Positions 9,801 to 18,724 of a stretch of 64,000 nucleotides of DNA are shown here, in pieces (positions within the stretch are counted from its first letter, which is position 1; every line of letters begins with the position of its first letter). The notes under the pieces were generated by a model that saw only the letters and a list, made by a program, of their open reading frames with translations, had not been told where the DNA came from and did not search any database. The stretch covers positions 177,330 to 241,329 of the forward strand of contig NZ_OPYL01000005.1 of NCBI RefSeq assembly GCF_900343125.1, written 5' to 3'. The position numbers were made by a program, and so were the translations under genes. This DNA comes from Dysgonomonas sp. Marseille-P4361 (lineage in GTDB: Bacteria; Bacteroidota; Bacteroidia; Bacteroidales; Dysgonomonadaceae).

Positions 9801-10256
9801 ATGAAGAAGATATTGTTCTATACATTGTGTTCATTCTTGATGCTAAGTCTATTTACTTATTGTGGACAAAAAGCAGACAAAAAAACTGGGGAAATAGAAA
9901 CTCAGGAGCAGACTCAGGAGCAGAAAGAAAAGGCTACATCCTATTATCTGAAACTAGCCGAAAAAGAAAATAAAAATATGCCTCAGGTGTATAACGGAGG
10001 TATAAGGTTAGATAAACTCGAAGCTGTATCAAAGAACGAATTTAAGTATTACTATACTATGACAAACGATCCGAATGTGTCGCAAGAAGAATTTGTCAGA
10101 AGCTCAAAACTTCCTCTTTCTTTGGGTATACGAGAAAGTAAAGACAAAATTTTCGAAACATTCAAAAAAGACAAGATGACTTTGATCTATGCATATTACA
10201 AAATGGATGGAAGTCTTTTTGCCGAAGTTGTATTAACACCGGAAGATTATAAATAA
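9801..10256 (+). CDS. Small lipoprotein of unknown function
   Basis: A 151-residue protein beginning with a clear lipoprotein signal peptide; Cys21 in LFTYCGQK is the likely lipidated residue, placing it in the cell envelope. A charged Gln/Glu/Lys stretch (residues 30-50) forms a linker before a small alpha/beta domain containing FKYYYTMTNDPNVSQEEF. I do not recognise the family. It is followed 15 bases later by the Dabb gene, so the two are probably co-transcribed with the next repair gene. Confidence 0.8.
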   Translation: MKKILFYTLCSFLMLSLFTYCGQKADKKTGEIETQEQTQEQKEKATSYYLKLAEKENKNMPQVYNGGIRLDKLEAVSKNEFKYYYTMTNDPNVSQEEFVRSSKLPLSLGIRESKDKIFETFKKDKMTLIYAYYKMDGSLFAEVVLTPEDYK

Positions 10257-10271
10257 AATAAAGAGAAAAGA

Positions 10272-10571
10272 ATGATTAAGCATATTGTAATGTGGAAGCT
10301 TAAAGAAGAAGCTCATGGAAATGATAAAGCAACAAATGCGAGACTGATTAAAGAAAAACTGGAAAATCTGAATGGAAAAATAGATGGTTTACTAAAACTG
10401 GAAGTTGGTCTGGATTTTTTAGGAGGGGGCAATTTCGACGTTGTTTTATATTCAGAATTAGCGAGTAAGTCGGATCTTGATGTTTATCAAAATCATCCTC
10501 TACATCAAGCTACATTACCTTTCATCAGAGAAGCTGTTGAAGAAAGAAAAGCAGTAGATTACGAATTATAA
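10272..10571 (+). CDS. Dabb (stress-responsive A/B barrel) domain protein
   Basis: A 99-residue protein that is essentially one dimeric alpha/beta-barrel domain. It starts MIKHIVMWKLKEEA, typical of Dabb proteins, and ends with the conserved HPLHQATLPFIREA pattern. Members of the family are small cytoplasmic dimers linked to stress responses, and some are enzymes; no function can be assigned here. It lies between the small lipoprotein (15-base gap) and the AlkD-like gene (1-base gap), so the three probably share a transcript. Confidence 0.88.
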   Translation: MIKHIVMWKLKEEAHGNDKATNARLIKEKLENLNGKIDGLLKLEVGLDFLGGGNFDVVLYSELASKSDLDVYQNHPLHQATLPFIREAVEERKAVDYEL

Positions 10572-10572
10572 T

Positions 10573-11244
10573 ATGCAGGAAATAATACAGGATATTCGTC
10601 GTAAGTGTCGTCTTGCGATGAACGGAATAGCTTCTACTAGCATGAGGCAAAGAGGTTTGGCATACAAGATAAACTTTGGCTTACAAATCTCTCAAATTAA
10701 AGAACTGGCATCCAATTACAAACCTGATGCTGGGTTAGCCAGCCAGCTTTGGAAAGAGGACACTCGCGAGCTTAAGATTCTGGCTACATTACTTTATCCT
10801 ATTGCTGAATTTACACGCGAAGAGGCGAATAAATGGGTCTCAGAAGTGTCTAATCAGGAGATAAGAGAGCAGGTGTCTTTGAACCTTTTTCAGAATCTGT
10901 CTTTTGCTAAAGAATTGGCAGAAGAGTGGGGACGATCAGAAAATCAGAATATAAGAGCAACAGGCTATTGGTTGTTGGTCAGACTATTTCTGACTAAGAA
11001 AATGACAACTGAGGTTAGTGTTGAAACCTTTCCTTCGATATGGGATGATGTAATTTCAGAAGATACTTTTTTAAGAAACTCGGCTTCTTTGGCATTGAAG
11101 CATATTGGGCGACAATCTTCGGCTATAGCCCAAAATATATTGTCGAAACTCGGAGTTTATAAAAATAGTGAAGACTTGGTCAAGCTAGAGGCATACAATA
11201 GTCTGGCTTTCGAATTTGAATTTTATTTCGAAGACGATAAATAA
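10573..11244 (+). CDS. DNA alkylation repair protein, AlkD-like HEAT-repeat glycosylase
   Basis: A 223-residue all-helical protein made of short HEAT-like repeats. The pattern LWKEDTRELKILATLLY (residues 57-73), the helix pair around NKWVSEV and the later IWDDVISEDTFLRNSASLALKHIG fit the AlkD/AlkC family, which excises N3- and N7-alkylated purines. It starts one base after the Dabb stop codon. Catalytic activity is inferred from the family; I did not identify the AlkD active-site Trp/Asp set with certainty. Confidence 0.8.
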   Translation: MQEIIQDIRRKCRLAMNGIASTSMRQRGLAYKINFGLQISQIKELASNYKPDAGLASQLWKEDTRELKILATLLYPIAEFTREEANKWVSEVSNQEIREQVSLNLFQNLSFAKELAEEWGRSENQNIRATGYWLLVRLFLTKKMTTEVSVETFPSIWDDVISEDTFLRNSASLALKHIGRQSSAIAQNILSKLGVYKNSEDLVKLEAYNSLAFEFEFYFEDDK

Positions 11245-11318
11245 ACGACCTCTAATATTGTGTATCCCATCTGCTTTTAGTATATTTATATCAGTATTAA
11301 TCTGCTAAAACGAATGTC

Positions 11319-11567
11319 ATGAAAGAAGATCTAGTTACTTTAAAGAGTTCCGATTTTGAAGCAGACCTAGTCATAGCAAAATCATATTTGGTAGATAATG
11401 GTATCGATTGTGTAATCAATACCGGATATTTGACAATCTCCACTTACGAAGGCAAAGCCGCAAGGTTGCAAGTTAGGCAGGAAGATTACCGAAGAGCAGC
11501 TGAGTTGTTAATCGAAGGAGGATTCTCGAAAAGAGAAGACTTTGAAAATATAGAAGTGTATGAGTAG
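11319..11567 (+). CDS. DUF2007 domain protein (first of a pair)
   Basis: An 82-residue cytoplasmic protein that is a single DUF2007 (putative signal-transducing protein) domain. The core pattern is SDFEADLVIAKSYLVDNGIDC followed by LQVRQEDYRRAAELLIEGG. The family resembles small ferredoxin-like domains and has no established function. Its last 8 bases overlap the start of the next DUF2007 gene, with which it shares the ending AAELLIEG-F-(K)EDFE. This points to a tandem duplication translated as a coupled pair. Confidence 0.82.
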   Translation: MKEDLVTLKSSDFEADLVIAKSYLVDNGIDCVINTGYLTISTYEGKAARLQVRQEDYRRAAELLIEGGFSKREDFENIEVYE

Positions 11568-11859
11568 TGTGGTAACAATAATGTCTTCGACCGTAGCTAA
11601 TGATTTGTTTGTTGCCAAAACTTATTTAGAAGCTAATGATATAATTTGTTTTGTTCAGGACGAATTAATGAATAGAGCATATCCAGGGGTTACAGGTGGA
11701 GCGAAACTGTGTGTAGCAGAAAGAGATGCTATTAGGGCAGCTGAGTTGTTGATAGAAGGAAACTTTGCTACAAAGGAAGATTTTGAAATACCGGAGTCTA
11801 CGATGCGGATGGTAAGGATATACGAAAAGATAACGGACTTCTTTAAGAAGAAACAATAA
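11560..11859 (+). CDS. DUF2007 domain protein (second of a pair)
   Basis: A 99-residue paralogue of the preceding gene: SSTVANDLFVAKTYLEANDIIC and AIRAAELLIEGNFATKEDFEIPE match the first protein position by position. It adds a basic C-terminal helix (residues 85-99) ending KKKQ. The start at 11560 lies inside the upstream stop region (ATGAGTAG), giving an 8-base overlap. It ends 4 bases before a bidirectional terminator shared with the convergent export operon. Confidence 0.82.
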   Translation: MSSVVTIMSSTVANDLFVAKTYLEANDIICFVQDELMNRAYPGVTGGAKLCVAERDAIRAAELLIEGNFATKEDFEIPESTMRMVRIYEKITDFFKKKQ

Positions 11860-11863
11860 AACG

Positions 11864-11896
11864 AAAGAAGCATTTCTTATTTAGAAATGCTTCTTT
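11864..11896. terminator. Bidirectional intrinsic terminator between convergent genes
   Basis: Perfect 14-base arms (AAAGAAGCATTTCT and its complement) around a TATTT loop. The plus strand continues with TTTTTCTT and the minus strand reads TTTCGTTTTATTG. The minus-strand permease stop codon (11877-11879) lies inside the hairpin. Confidence 0.85.
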
Positions 11897-13088
11897 TTCT
11901 TAGCATACCCTTGTATTCTGGGTCGTAATTCTGTATCCACCATCTATACATCAAGGTGGCAGTGATACAATATATTCCTGTCTCTATCCATAATGTAATG
12001 TACTCGGGCCATACATCAGGCAGAGTAGCACCCATCGTATTTATTTTTACAAAACCATGTATTCCCGGTGTAGATGGAATGATATAAGCTATGGCTTTCA
12101 ACGGATCGGGAATTGATGTCCATGGCCAGGAAATACCCGACATAAAAATAAATATAACGCTGGTGAATACAAATAGTAGCATTCCGAACTCCCTTTGCGA
12201 ACAGAAATAAGAAAGTGTCATCGCAAAGAATGTTGCCGATAACAAGAATGGCATAAGGAATGCCGCGATAGTGAGCGGATCTCCTATTTGTGGAAACTTG
12301 AATAGATAAGGGACAACCCTAAGTACCCATACACAAATGACCATATAAAGAGATGCGTAACAAAATGCCTTACCCATTGTTAGTTTTACTGCGTTTACCT
12401 TACGTCCCTTTGCTGTATGCGAAGCTATAGTAAAGCGTTTCTGGTCGTTGTGCGTACCTATGATTGTACAAATTCCAAGCAATAAGGTTTGTTGAATAAT
12501 CAATATCAATATAGCAGGAACCAAGAAGCTGGCAAAGCCATTTTGAGGGTTATATAGTGTGACCCATTCGCTCTCTACGGTTTGTCTTGTTGTAGCGTCT
12601 TGTTCCTGACTTCCTCCACCCATTTCAGCTACACGGATATCAGCACCCATATCGAGAGAAACTTCGGTAGCGCTCAGCAACATTGCTTTGTAAAACAACA
12701 AACTGCTCATATCGGCATATACGCTTACAGAGGTCTGCTGCTGTGTATGTATTTTTTTACTGAAATCGCGAGGAATGTACATTATGCCATAAGCTTCTTT
12801 CCTTCGAAGGGCTTCTCTGGCTTCCTCCATGTCGGTAGCATAACCAATGATATTCACATCGGCAGTAGCATCAACTTTCCTTTTGAATTCTCTGGATAAA
12901 GAGCTGTTGGAATCATCTACCATAACGACTTTCACTTCGTGAGCTGTTTCATTATTGTAGATGAAACTATAAAGGACTGGATAGGCCATAGGTACGATAA
13001 AGAAAAGCAGAATAACAGCTTCGTCTTTGAAAACGACCTTCAGTTCATTTATCCAAACATAATATATATCTAGTAGAAGTTTCTTCAT
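11877..13088 (-). CDS. ABC-2 type transporter permease (YhhJ/YbhR-like)
   Basis: A 403-residue inner-membrane protein with the ABC-2 export permease layout: one N-terminal helix (about residues 22-42), a large periplasmic domain (to about 170), then five or six helices. FMSGISWPWTSIPDPLKAIAYIIPSTPGI near residue 325 is the usual re-entrant/linker region of this family. It is the last gene of the TolC-HlyD-permease-permease operon, 3 bases after the previous permease. It probably pairs with that permease as a heterodimer. No ATP-binding subunit is encoded in the operon or elsewhere in the window. Confidence 0.88.
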   Translation of the reverse strand: MKKLLLDIYYVWINELKVVFKDEAVILLFFIVPMAYPVLYSFIYNNETAHEVKVVMVDDSNSSLSREFKRKVDATADVNIIGYATDMEEAREALRRKEAYGIMYIPRDFSKKIHTQQQTSVSVYADMSSLLFYKAMLLSATEVSLDMGADIRVAEMGGGSQEQDATTRQTVESEWVTLYNPQNGFASFLVPAILILIIQQTLLLGICTIIGTHNDQKRFTIASHTAKGRKVNAVKLTMGKAFCYASLYMVICVWVLRVVPYLFKFPQIGDPLTIAAFLMPFLLSATFFAMTLSYFCSQREFGMLLFVFTSVIFIFMSGISWPWTSIPDPLKAIAYIIPSTPGIHGFVKINTMGATLPDVWPEYITLWIETGIYCITATLMYRWWIQNYDPEYKGMLRKRSISK

Positions 13089-13091
13089 AGC

Positions 13092-14261
13092 TTATAATTC
13101 GTATATATCGTCTTCCAGTAGTTTTTTTACAGGTCTTAAAAAAAACAGAGATAGTAGCACAAATGCCAGCAAGGCGGCATATTGGTACATAGAATATCCA
13201 ACAGGGATTCCGTTCAGAGCCTGATCTATATAAATAAGGAAGAAGTGACGTAGCGGGAACAAGTTACTTAATGCACTCAGGCTTCCGTCCATAGCCAATG
13301 TTGAGAATGAAAAACCTGCAATAGAAAATGAAACCATCCCTATCAGACTGGCAACACTAAGAGCAAAACGATAATTTTTGAAAATGGCCAATATGATGAC
13401 ACCTACTCCTTGTGCTGCAAGTATCAATAGAAGATAGTTGAAAAACATTGGCAGAAAACCATTACCCAACGGGAACCGATTGTAGTAATACAGTACGGAC
13501 ATAAAGAATAGAGCAATTACTAAAAAGATAAGCGTATAAGGAAGTAACTTCCCTATTACAACCTTGAGAATGGAATTGTTCCCCATCTTTAATAATGATC
13601 GTCCGTTTTGAGCTTTTATATCATAGCCGAAAGCTGATACAGTAAAGATCAAAATTATCAATTGTAAAATACCCGGCAGAATGACATTGTTCAGGTAAAG
13701 TGAATAATTGAGCCAAGGATTACCGATAGGATGCGAATCTATTGTAATTGGTTGTAGTATGGGCATAACCTGATTTACGGTAAAGCCTTTTGCCTGAGCT
13801 GTCTGTAAGCCTACCGATGCAGAGGCAAGGGTAGATATAGTCTTCAGGTCTTGAAACAATAGCGATCCAGATATCAGAAATGCATTATTTGTATAATATA
13901 CCAATTTAGGACGATTGCCGGAAACTGCATCTCTAGCAAAATTTTCGGGTATAGTCAGCACAGCAAAAACCTTCATTTGCTCCATCTGGTGACGGGCTTC
14001 CTTGAACGATAGGCTTTTGTATTCAATATTTGTTTTCTCGAAAGCATCAAGCTGGCGAATCAGCTTTCGGGAAGTAGGAGTATTATCTAAGTCGACTACA
14101 GCAATAGGAATTCTCGATGGCAGACCACTATCCATCATCCATAGCAACAATACCATAGATAACAATGGTGCCACCATCATTCCCCATATACATATTTTAG
14201 AAGAAGTGATTAGTTGCCACTCTCTTCTGAATATTGCCAGTATGCCTGTTTTAGAATTCAT
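13092..14261 (-). CDS. ABC-2 type transporter permease (partner)
   Basis: A 389-residue permease with the same architecture as its downstream neighbour: an N-terminal helix near residues 20-40, a periplasmic domain including VVDLDNTPTSRKLIRQLDAF and AVLTIPENF, then C-terminal helices with FSIAGFSFSTLAMDGSLSALSNLFPLRHF. The shared pattern of a small-residue/PRDF-type segment (IPRDF in the partner, IPENF here) shows the pair is homologous. It lies 6 bases downstream of the HlyD gene. Substrate is unknown; drugs, lipids or small metabolites are all plausible for this exporter type. Confidence 0.88.
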   Translation of the reverse strand: MNSKTGILAIFRREWQLITSSKICIWGMMVAPLLSMVLLLWMMDSGLPSRIPIAVVDLDNTPTSRKLIRQLDAFEKTNIEYKSLSFKEARHQMEQMKVFAVLTIPENFARDAVSGNRPKLVYYTNNAFLISGSLLFQDLKTISTLASASVGLQTAQAKGFTVNQVMPILQPITIDSHPIGNPWLNYSLYLNNVILPGILQLIILIFTVSAFGYDIKAQNGRSLLKMGNNSILKVVIGKLLPYTLIFLVIALFFMSVLYYYNRFPLGNGFLPMFFNYLLLILAAQGVGVIILAIFKNYRFALSVASLIGMVSFSIAGFSFSTLAMDGSLSALSNLFPLRHFFLIYIDQALNGIPVGYSMYQYAALLAFVLLSLFFLRPVKKLLEDDIYEL

Positions 14262-14267
14262 TTATAG

Positions 14268-15257
14268 TTATTCTTTAATAATAAGCGACATTCCGGGTAA
14301 TACTTCGATGGATGGATCTTTAAATCTGGCCCTTACTTCAAATGTTTTGCGATCGTACTGACCTGTAATTTTCGTCGCTTTCCATGCAGCATAAGATCCC
14401 AGATCCTTGATGTAGTAGATTGTCATGTCTATATTCTGATCCAATGCCGGAACGAATACTGTAATGTCTTTACCCACTTTGTAGTCTTTCAGACGATCTT
14501 CTCTTACATTGAACGATCCCCATTTATCATCTAGTTTGGCAACATTCATGATAGGGGCACCCGTCCCAACAAGTTCCCCCTCATTCGGAAACTTCTCTGA
14601 TATACTTCCATCGATAGGAGAGATTAGGTAGCTTTCTGCAATGTATGACTCTACTTCTGCTACTGCACCTTTGGCTCTTTCCAATAAGGCAGCGGCGGCT
14701 TCTCTGTCCTCTCTTTCTGCACCGTTTACAGCCATGTCGTATTGAGATTTAGCGGCTCTTTCGGTTGCTACTGCTGCTTCGTATTGAGCTTCTACCTCGT
14801 CGCGTTTCTGAGCTGTTACTACCCCTTTGTCGTATAGGTTTTTTACTCTCGAAAACGACTTCTCGGCAATGTCAACACCTACCTTTGCTTTTTGCCACAT
14901 TTCGTAAGCACCTTGTATTTGTTCTGCTCTGGCTCCTTTAATTGCTTTCTGATTTTGAGCCGCAGCGCCAGATGCAGCTGCAGTAGCCTGTGCAAGCTTG
15001 GCTTCTACATCGGGAATACTTAATACGGCAAGTGTATCTCCTTTTTTTACAAAGCTACCTTCTTCTACCCAATATTTGGCAACACGTCCGGGCACTTTAC
15101 TTGATATACGTACTTCTGTTACATCGGCTTCACCTTGTATGATGTTATCTTCTTGATTCAAGAAAAAGAATCCATATAGTCCGACAGCTATTATAACTGC
15201 AGCAAATACCAGTATCGGAATTAGTTTTGAGCCTGATTTTCTGTTTTCAGTATCCAT
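14268..15257 (-). CDS. HlyD/membrane-fusion protein of the exporter
   Basis: The likely start is the ATG at 15257 (MDTENRK), giving 329 residues; a TTG seven codons upstream would overlap tolC and is less likely. One N-terminal helix anchors it in the inner membrane (about residues 12-31). A lipoyl-like half motif follows (ISSKVPGRVAKYWVEEGSFVKKGDTLAVL), then a long Ala/Glu/Lys-rich coiled coil (about 75-190), the second lipoyl half (YLISPIDGSISEKFPNEGELVGTG) and a beta-barrel ending with LPGMSLIIKE. It bridges the permeases and the TolC-like channel. Confidence 0.9.
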   Translation of the reverse strand: MDTENRKSGSKLIPILVFAAVIIAVGLYGFFFLNQEDNIIQGEADVTEVRISSKVPGRVAKYWVEEGSFVKKGDTLAVLSIPDVEAKLAQATAAASGAAAQNQKAIKGARAEQIQGAYEMWQKAKVGVDIAEKSFSRVKNLYDKGVVTAQKRDEVEAQYEAAVATERAAKSQYDMAVNGAEREDREAAAALLERAKGAVAEVESYIAESYLISPIDGSISEKFPNEGELVGTGAPIMNVAKLDDKWGSFNVREDRLKDYKVGKDITVFVPALDQNIDMTIYYIKDLGSYAAWKATKITGQYDRKTFEVRARFKDPSIEVLPGMSLIIKE

Positions 15258-15264
15258 AGAATTA

Positions 15265-16716
15265 TTATTTATTTTCAAGAGTTGTTGGTTGATATTGTTT
15301 TCTTCCTAAAGCTTTATTTAGATACATATTGCATAATATAATATCTATTTGAGCGTCTATAAGCTCTGCATGAGCTGATAGCCAAGCAGTATGGGCAGCC
15401 ATTGCATCGGAGGCAGTGATTACCCCCTCTTCGAAACCTGTATTTGCATATTGGAGGTTTTCGTTAGCTTTCTCTGTATTCCTCTTAGCTGCTGTTAGCT
15501 TTTTATTGGCTTCGATAAGCTTATAAGTTTCCTGATTGATCTGTAACGTTATTTTTTCTTTTGCCTCGGCTAATTCTAGTTGTTTAATTCTAGTTTCTGC
15601 TCTGGCTGAATTTAGTTTGGCCGAACTGGAAAAGAAATTTAGCGGTACTTTCAGAACCAAGCCAACATTCCACATTCCTCCAAACTTATGTTTCACTCCA
15701 TCAAAAGCACTTGGATTGGTCCAGAGATAATTGGCTGTAAGAGCAAGGTTGGGCATAAATTCGGCTTGCGCAATCTTTTCTTGTTTCTTGTATATCTGAG
15801 AGGCGAGTTGCAAACTTTTTATTTCAGTCCTGTTCGATAGCGCTTCTTCTATGTTCGGAACAGTCGTTTGCTCCTCGTTGATAGCAATGGTTTCTATATT
15901 TTCATCTTGTAGAGTGATGGCATCTGTTATTTCTAATCCGCATAATTGAGTAAGCAGCATCTTTGATAAACTAAGTCCATTCTCGGCTTTTGTCAATGTC
16001 ATTTCAGCTTCATTTAATTTTACATTGACTGATAGTTTATCTGCTTTAGTCGCCATTCCTTCTTGTTCCAGTAGTGAAACGTCAGCTTCCATCTTTTTTA
16101 GAAGTTGGACATAGGCTTCGGCTAGTTTTTTCTTGTTGGCAACAGATACTACCTGCCAGTATGCATTGTCTACTTCAACAATAACATCTGTCATTTGTGA
16201 CTCTTTCATTGTTGTTGCCAGTTCTTCTGCATAGCTGCGAAGATCGTTGTAAGCAATGATTTTACCTCCCATAAACAATGGTTGGGTAAGATTAAAGCCT
16301 CCAGCCCATATGTTTTGAATATCAATTTCGCCCATTCCTAAAATTTTCTGGCGAATGTCACTAATGTCGATCGGAGTGCCAGCAGGGGGCAAAGTTGGTG
16401 GAAGCGGAATTCCTAAGCCCGATAGATCAGGCATAGGAATACTAGATGGGATGGAAGATGAAGGAATCAGGTTTAGATTCTTCTGATTACGCAGATATCC
16501 TCCCATAAATTGTATACTCGGAAAAAACTTACTAAGAGCCTCTTTTTTGTTGTAATAGGCAATACGCTCTTTTTCTGAGGCAATCTTCAGTGTTTTATTG
16601 TTTTCAATAGCTAATTGCCGACACTGATCCAGACTTAAAGACTGTTGAGCAGCAATGTACGGTACAGCTACGGAAATTAAGAAAATCAATAAGATTGTTT
16701 TCTTTTTCATATTCAT
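15265..16716 (-). CDS. TolC family outer-membrane efflux protein
   Basis: A 483-residue outer-membrane factor. A signal peptide (residues 1-23, ending IAAQQ) precedes SLSLDQCRQLAIENNKTLKIASEK, the usual start of the first TolC helix. Two long helical repeats alternate with short strands, and a proline-rich insertion (LIPSSSIPSSIPMPDLSGLGIPLPPTLPPAG, residues about 83-113, split here only for description) replaces part of the first barrel region. It is the first gene of the four-gene export operon, 7 bases ahead of the HlyD start. A TATTTTTG box at 16784-16777 may be its -7 promoter element, with no clear -33 partner. Confidence 0.9.
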   Translation of the reverse strand: MNMKKKTILLIFLISVAVPYIAAQQSLSLDQCRQLAIENNKTLKIASEKERIAYYNKKEALSKFFPSIQFMGGYLRNQKNLNLIPSSSIPSSIPMPDLSGLGIPLPPTLPPAGTPIDISDIRQKILGMGEIDIQNIWAGGFNLTQPLFMGGKIIAYNDLRSYAEELATTMKESQMTDVIVEVDNAYWQVVSVANKKKLAEAYVQLLKKMEADVSLLEQEGMATKADKLSVNVKLNEAEMTLTKAENGLSLSKMLLTQLCGLEITDAITLQDENIETIAINEEQTTVPNIEEALSNRTEIKSLQLASQIYKKQEKIAQAEFMPNLALTANYLWTNPSAFDGVKHKFGGMWNVGLVLKVPLNFFSSSAKLNSARAETRIKQLELAEAKEKITLQINQETYKLIEANKKLTAAKRNTEKANENLQYANTGFEEGVITASDAMAAHTAWLSAHAELIDAQIDIILCNMYLNKALGRKQYQPTTLENK

Positions 16717-16883
16717 AAAATATAATTAGTGTCTGTTTTGTTTTATTAATTGTTTATGCAACTAAAAAACTGAATGCAAAAATAAAATACTTTTTAAAAT
16801 AATAAAAGCATTTCTTTGTGTTTACTATAATTTAACATTTATAAAGAGGAAAGGTTCATTTCTAATTCGTCTGTATTATTGAT

Positions 16884-16935
16884 ATTTAAATAAAATCCTC
16901 TTTCTATATTCTAAGAAAGAGGATTTTATTTAAAT
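16884..16935 (-). terminator. Terminator of the FMN glutamate-synthase-like gene
   Basis: Two perfect 21-base arms containing AAATAAAATCCTCTTTC and its complement, with a 10-base loop at 16905-16914. The A/T-rich base of the stem supplies the U-rich end. It lies 16 bases after the stop at 16952 and separates that gene from the export operon. Confidence 0.8.
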
Positions 16936-16951
16936 AGTACTTTATTTTAGC

Positions 16952-18532
16952 CTAATTGACCTGTAATTGATCTTGCTCTATCGTATGCTTTTTCTTTTTC
17001 TTATAATTGTAAAAGTACATGTCGTCAAAACTCTTGTTCTGATTGTATTCAGTTCGTTTGAAGAAGAAACATGGTTTAATATCCTCTAATTTATCCACTC
17101 CGCATGCTCCAATAAATTCAGCTAAAGAGAATAATGTATTTCGGTGGAAATTGGCTACACGTACGCTCTTGTTTGCCACATTTAGCCCCTTGTATAGATT
17201 TTTGTTTTGTGTTGCAATCCCTACCGGACATTCTCCACTGTCGCAACGAAGGGCTTGTATGCATCCTAACGAGAACATCATTCCTCTGGCGCTGTAGCAA
17301 GCATTAGCCCCAAGAGCCAAGGCTTTAGCAATATCGAAGGCCGTGATGATTTTTCCAGAAGCAATAATTGAGATTTGTTTCTTTAGATTACGCTTCGTCA
17401 TTTCAGTTGATACGAAAGCTAGCGAATCGGAAAGAGACATTCCCAGACTATCAATAAACTCAAGAGGAGCAGCACCTGTTCCCCCCTCGGCTCCATCCAC
17501 AGTGATGAAGTCAGGTATGATATTAGTTTCTAATGCAGCGTCTAGTATGTCACAAAATTCGCTTTGTCTACCAATACAAATTTTGAAACCAACAGGTTTG
17601 CCTCCCGAAAGCTCTCTTAGTTGAGCAATGAAGTTTAATAAACCTTTGGCATCAGAAAATGCGCTGTGGGAAGTAGGAGAGTGGATTTCCGTATATGGTG
17701 GAACGTTTCTTATTTTGGCTATCTCAGGTGAGTTTTTCTCGGCTGGTAGTAACCCTCCGTGTCCGGGTTTAGCCCCTTGAGATACTTTTATCTCGATCAT
17801 TTTAACGTTTGGAAGATTCGCCTTTTCTTTGAATAGCTCAGGCGAGAAATTTCCATTTTCATCTCGACATCCAAAATAACCTGTTCCTATTTGCCAAATA
17901 AGGTCCCCCCCTTGTAAGTGGTATTCACTTATACCACCTTCACCAGTGTTGTGTGCAAAGTTATCCATTTTAGCTCCTTCGTTGAGGGCTGTAACGGCAG
18001 TTTTACTCAATGCTCCGTAGCTCATAGCGCTTATATTTAATACGCTTAGGCTATATGGTTGTTTACATTGAGCATTACCTACATTTACCCTGAAACTCTC
18101 AATAGAAGCTTTTTTTGTGTATATGGAATGGGCTGCCCATTCGTAACCTATTCTTTCAGGGTCATCTTGCATACCAAAAGAGATAGTTTGCTTTTCATTC
18201 TTGGCTCGTTGGTAAACAATGGAACGCTGACGACGGTTGAATGGTTTTCCATCTAACTCTCCTTCAAAAAAGTATTGTCTGAACTCAGGTCTGACAGATT
18301 CAAAAAGATATCTAAGCCTAGCTAGTACCGGAAAGTTACGTAGCAAAGCTCGTTTCTGTTGTATGAAACTGTCGTAAAAAGCTAATGCTAATAGTGCTAA
18401 AGGAATAAGAGACCACCAATATGAAATAATGTCTTTATACGCTAAAAATAGCATTATTCCCGCAAAGCCTAAAAAAAATGCCCATATTATCAATTTGATA
18501 CTAAGGCTAGGTGAAGATGTCTTTCTAGTCAT
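16952..18532 (-). CDS. FMN-binding glutamate synthase family protein, membrane-anchored
   Basis: A 526-residue protein homologous to the FMN/iron-sulfur core of the glutamate synthase large subunit. Two N-terminal hydrophobic segments (about residues 10-55) suggest a membrane anchor. The core follows with SAMSYGALSKTAV-like (SYGALSKTAVTALNEGA), KVSQGAKPGHGG and the cluster-binding pattern GCIQALRCDSGECPVGIATQ, matching the three cysteines of the 3Fe-4S site in GltB. The glutaminase domain of true GltB is absent. The natural reaction of this stand-alone family is not settled. It is a single-gene unit ended by the long hairpin at 16884-16935. Confidence 0.88.
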   Translation of the reverse strand: MTRKTSSPSLSIKLIIWAFFLGFAGIMLFLAYKDIISYWWSLIPLALLALAFYDSFIQQKRALLRNFPVLARLRYLFESVRPEFRQYFFEGELDGKPFNRRQRSIVYQRAKNEKQTISFGMQDDPERIGYEWAAHSIYTKKASIESFRVNVGNAQCKQPYSLSVLNISAMSYGALSKTAVTALNEGAKMDNFAHNTGEGGISEYHLQGGDLIWQIGTGYFGCRDENGNFSPELFKEKANLPNVKMIEIKVSQGAKPGHGGLLPAEKNSPEIAKIRNVPPYTEIHSPTSHSAFSDAKGLLNFIAQLRELSGGKPVGFKICIGRQSEFCDILDAALETNIIPDFITVDGAEGGTGAAPLEFIDSLGMSLSDSLAFVSTEMTKRNLKKQISIIASGKIITAFDIAKALALGANACYSARGMMFSLGCIQALRCDSGECPVGIATQNKNLYKGLNVANKSVRVANFHRNTLFSLAEFIGACGVDKLEDIKPCFFFKRTEYNQNKSFDDMYFYNYKKKKKHTIEQDQLQVN

Positions 18533-18674
18533 GCTTGTGTCTTTACAGTTGATATCAATATTGTTAAATAATAGTATTGTTTTCTTTATTTACTATCTAT
18601 ATGTAAAGATATAAGATAAAAGAATATGGCAATACTTTTTTACGAATATTTCATCCTTGAAAGGCTAAAAATAA

Positions 18675-18702
18675 AAACACCCCTATATGCATAGAGGTGT
18701 TT
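18675..18702 (-). terminator. Terminator of the GSCFA/murF-alr operon
   Basis: Twelve-base arms (AAACACCCCTAT against ATAGAGGTGTTT, with one G-U pair) close on an ATGC loop. On the minus strand the hairpin is followed by TTTTATTTTTAG. It lies 23 bases after the stop at 18725. Confidence 0.8.
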
Positions 18703-18724
18703 CTGAATATACGAATAGTAAATA

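Noticed and set aside
16884..16935. Long perfect inverted repeat considered as a mobile-element end
   Set aside because: No partner copy, target duplication or transposase is nearby; it fits a terminator after the stop at 16952.
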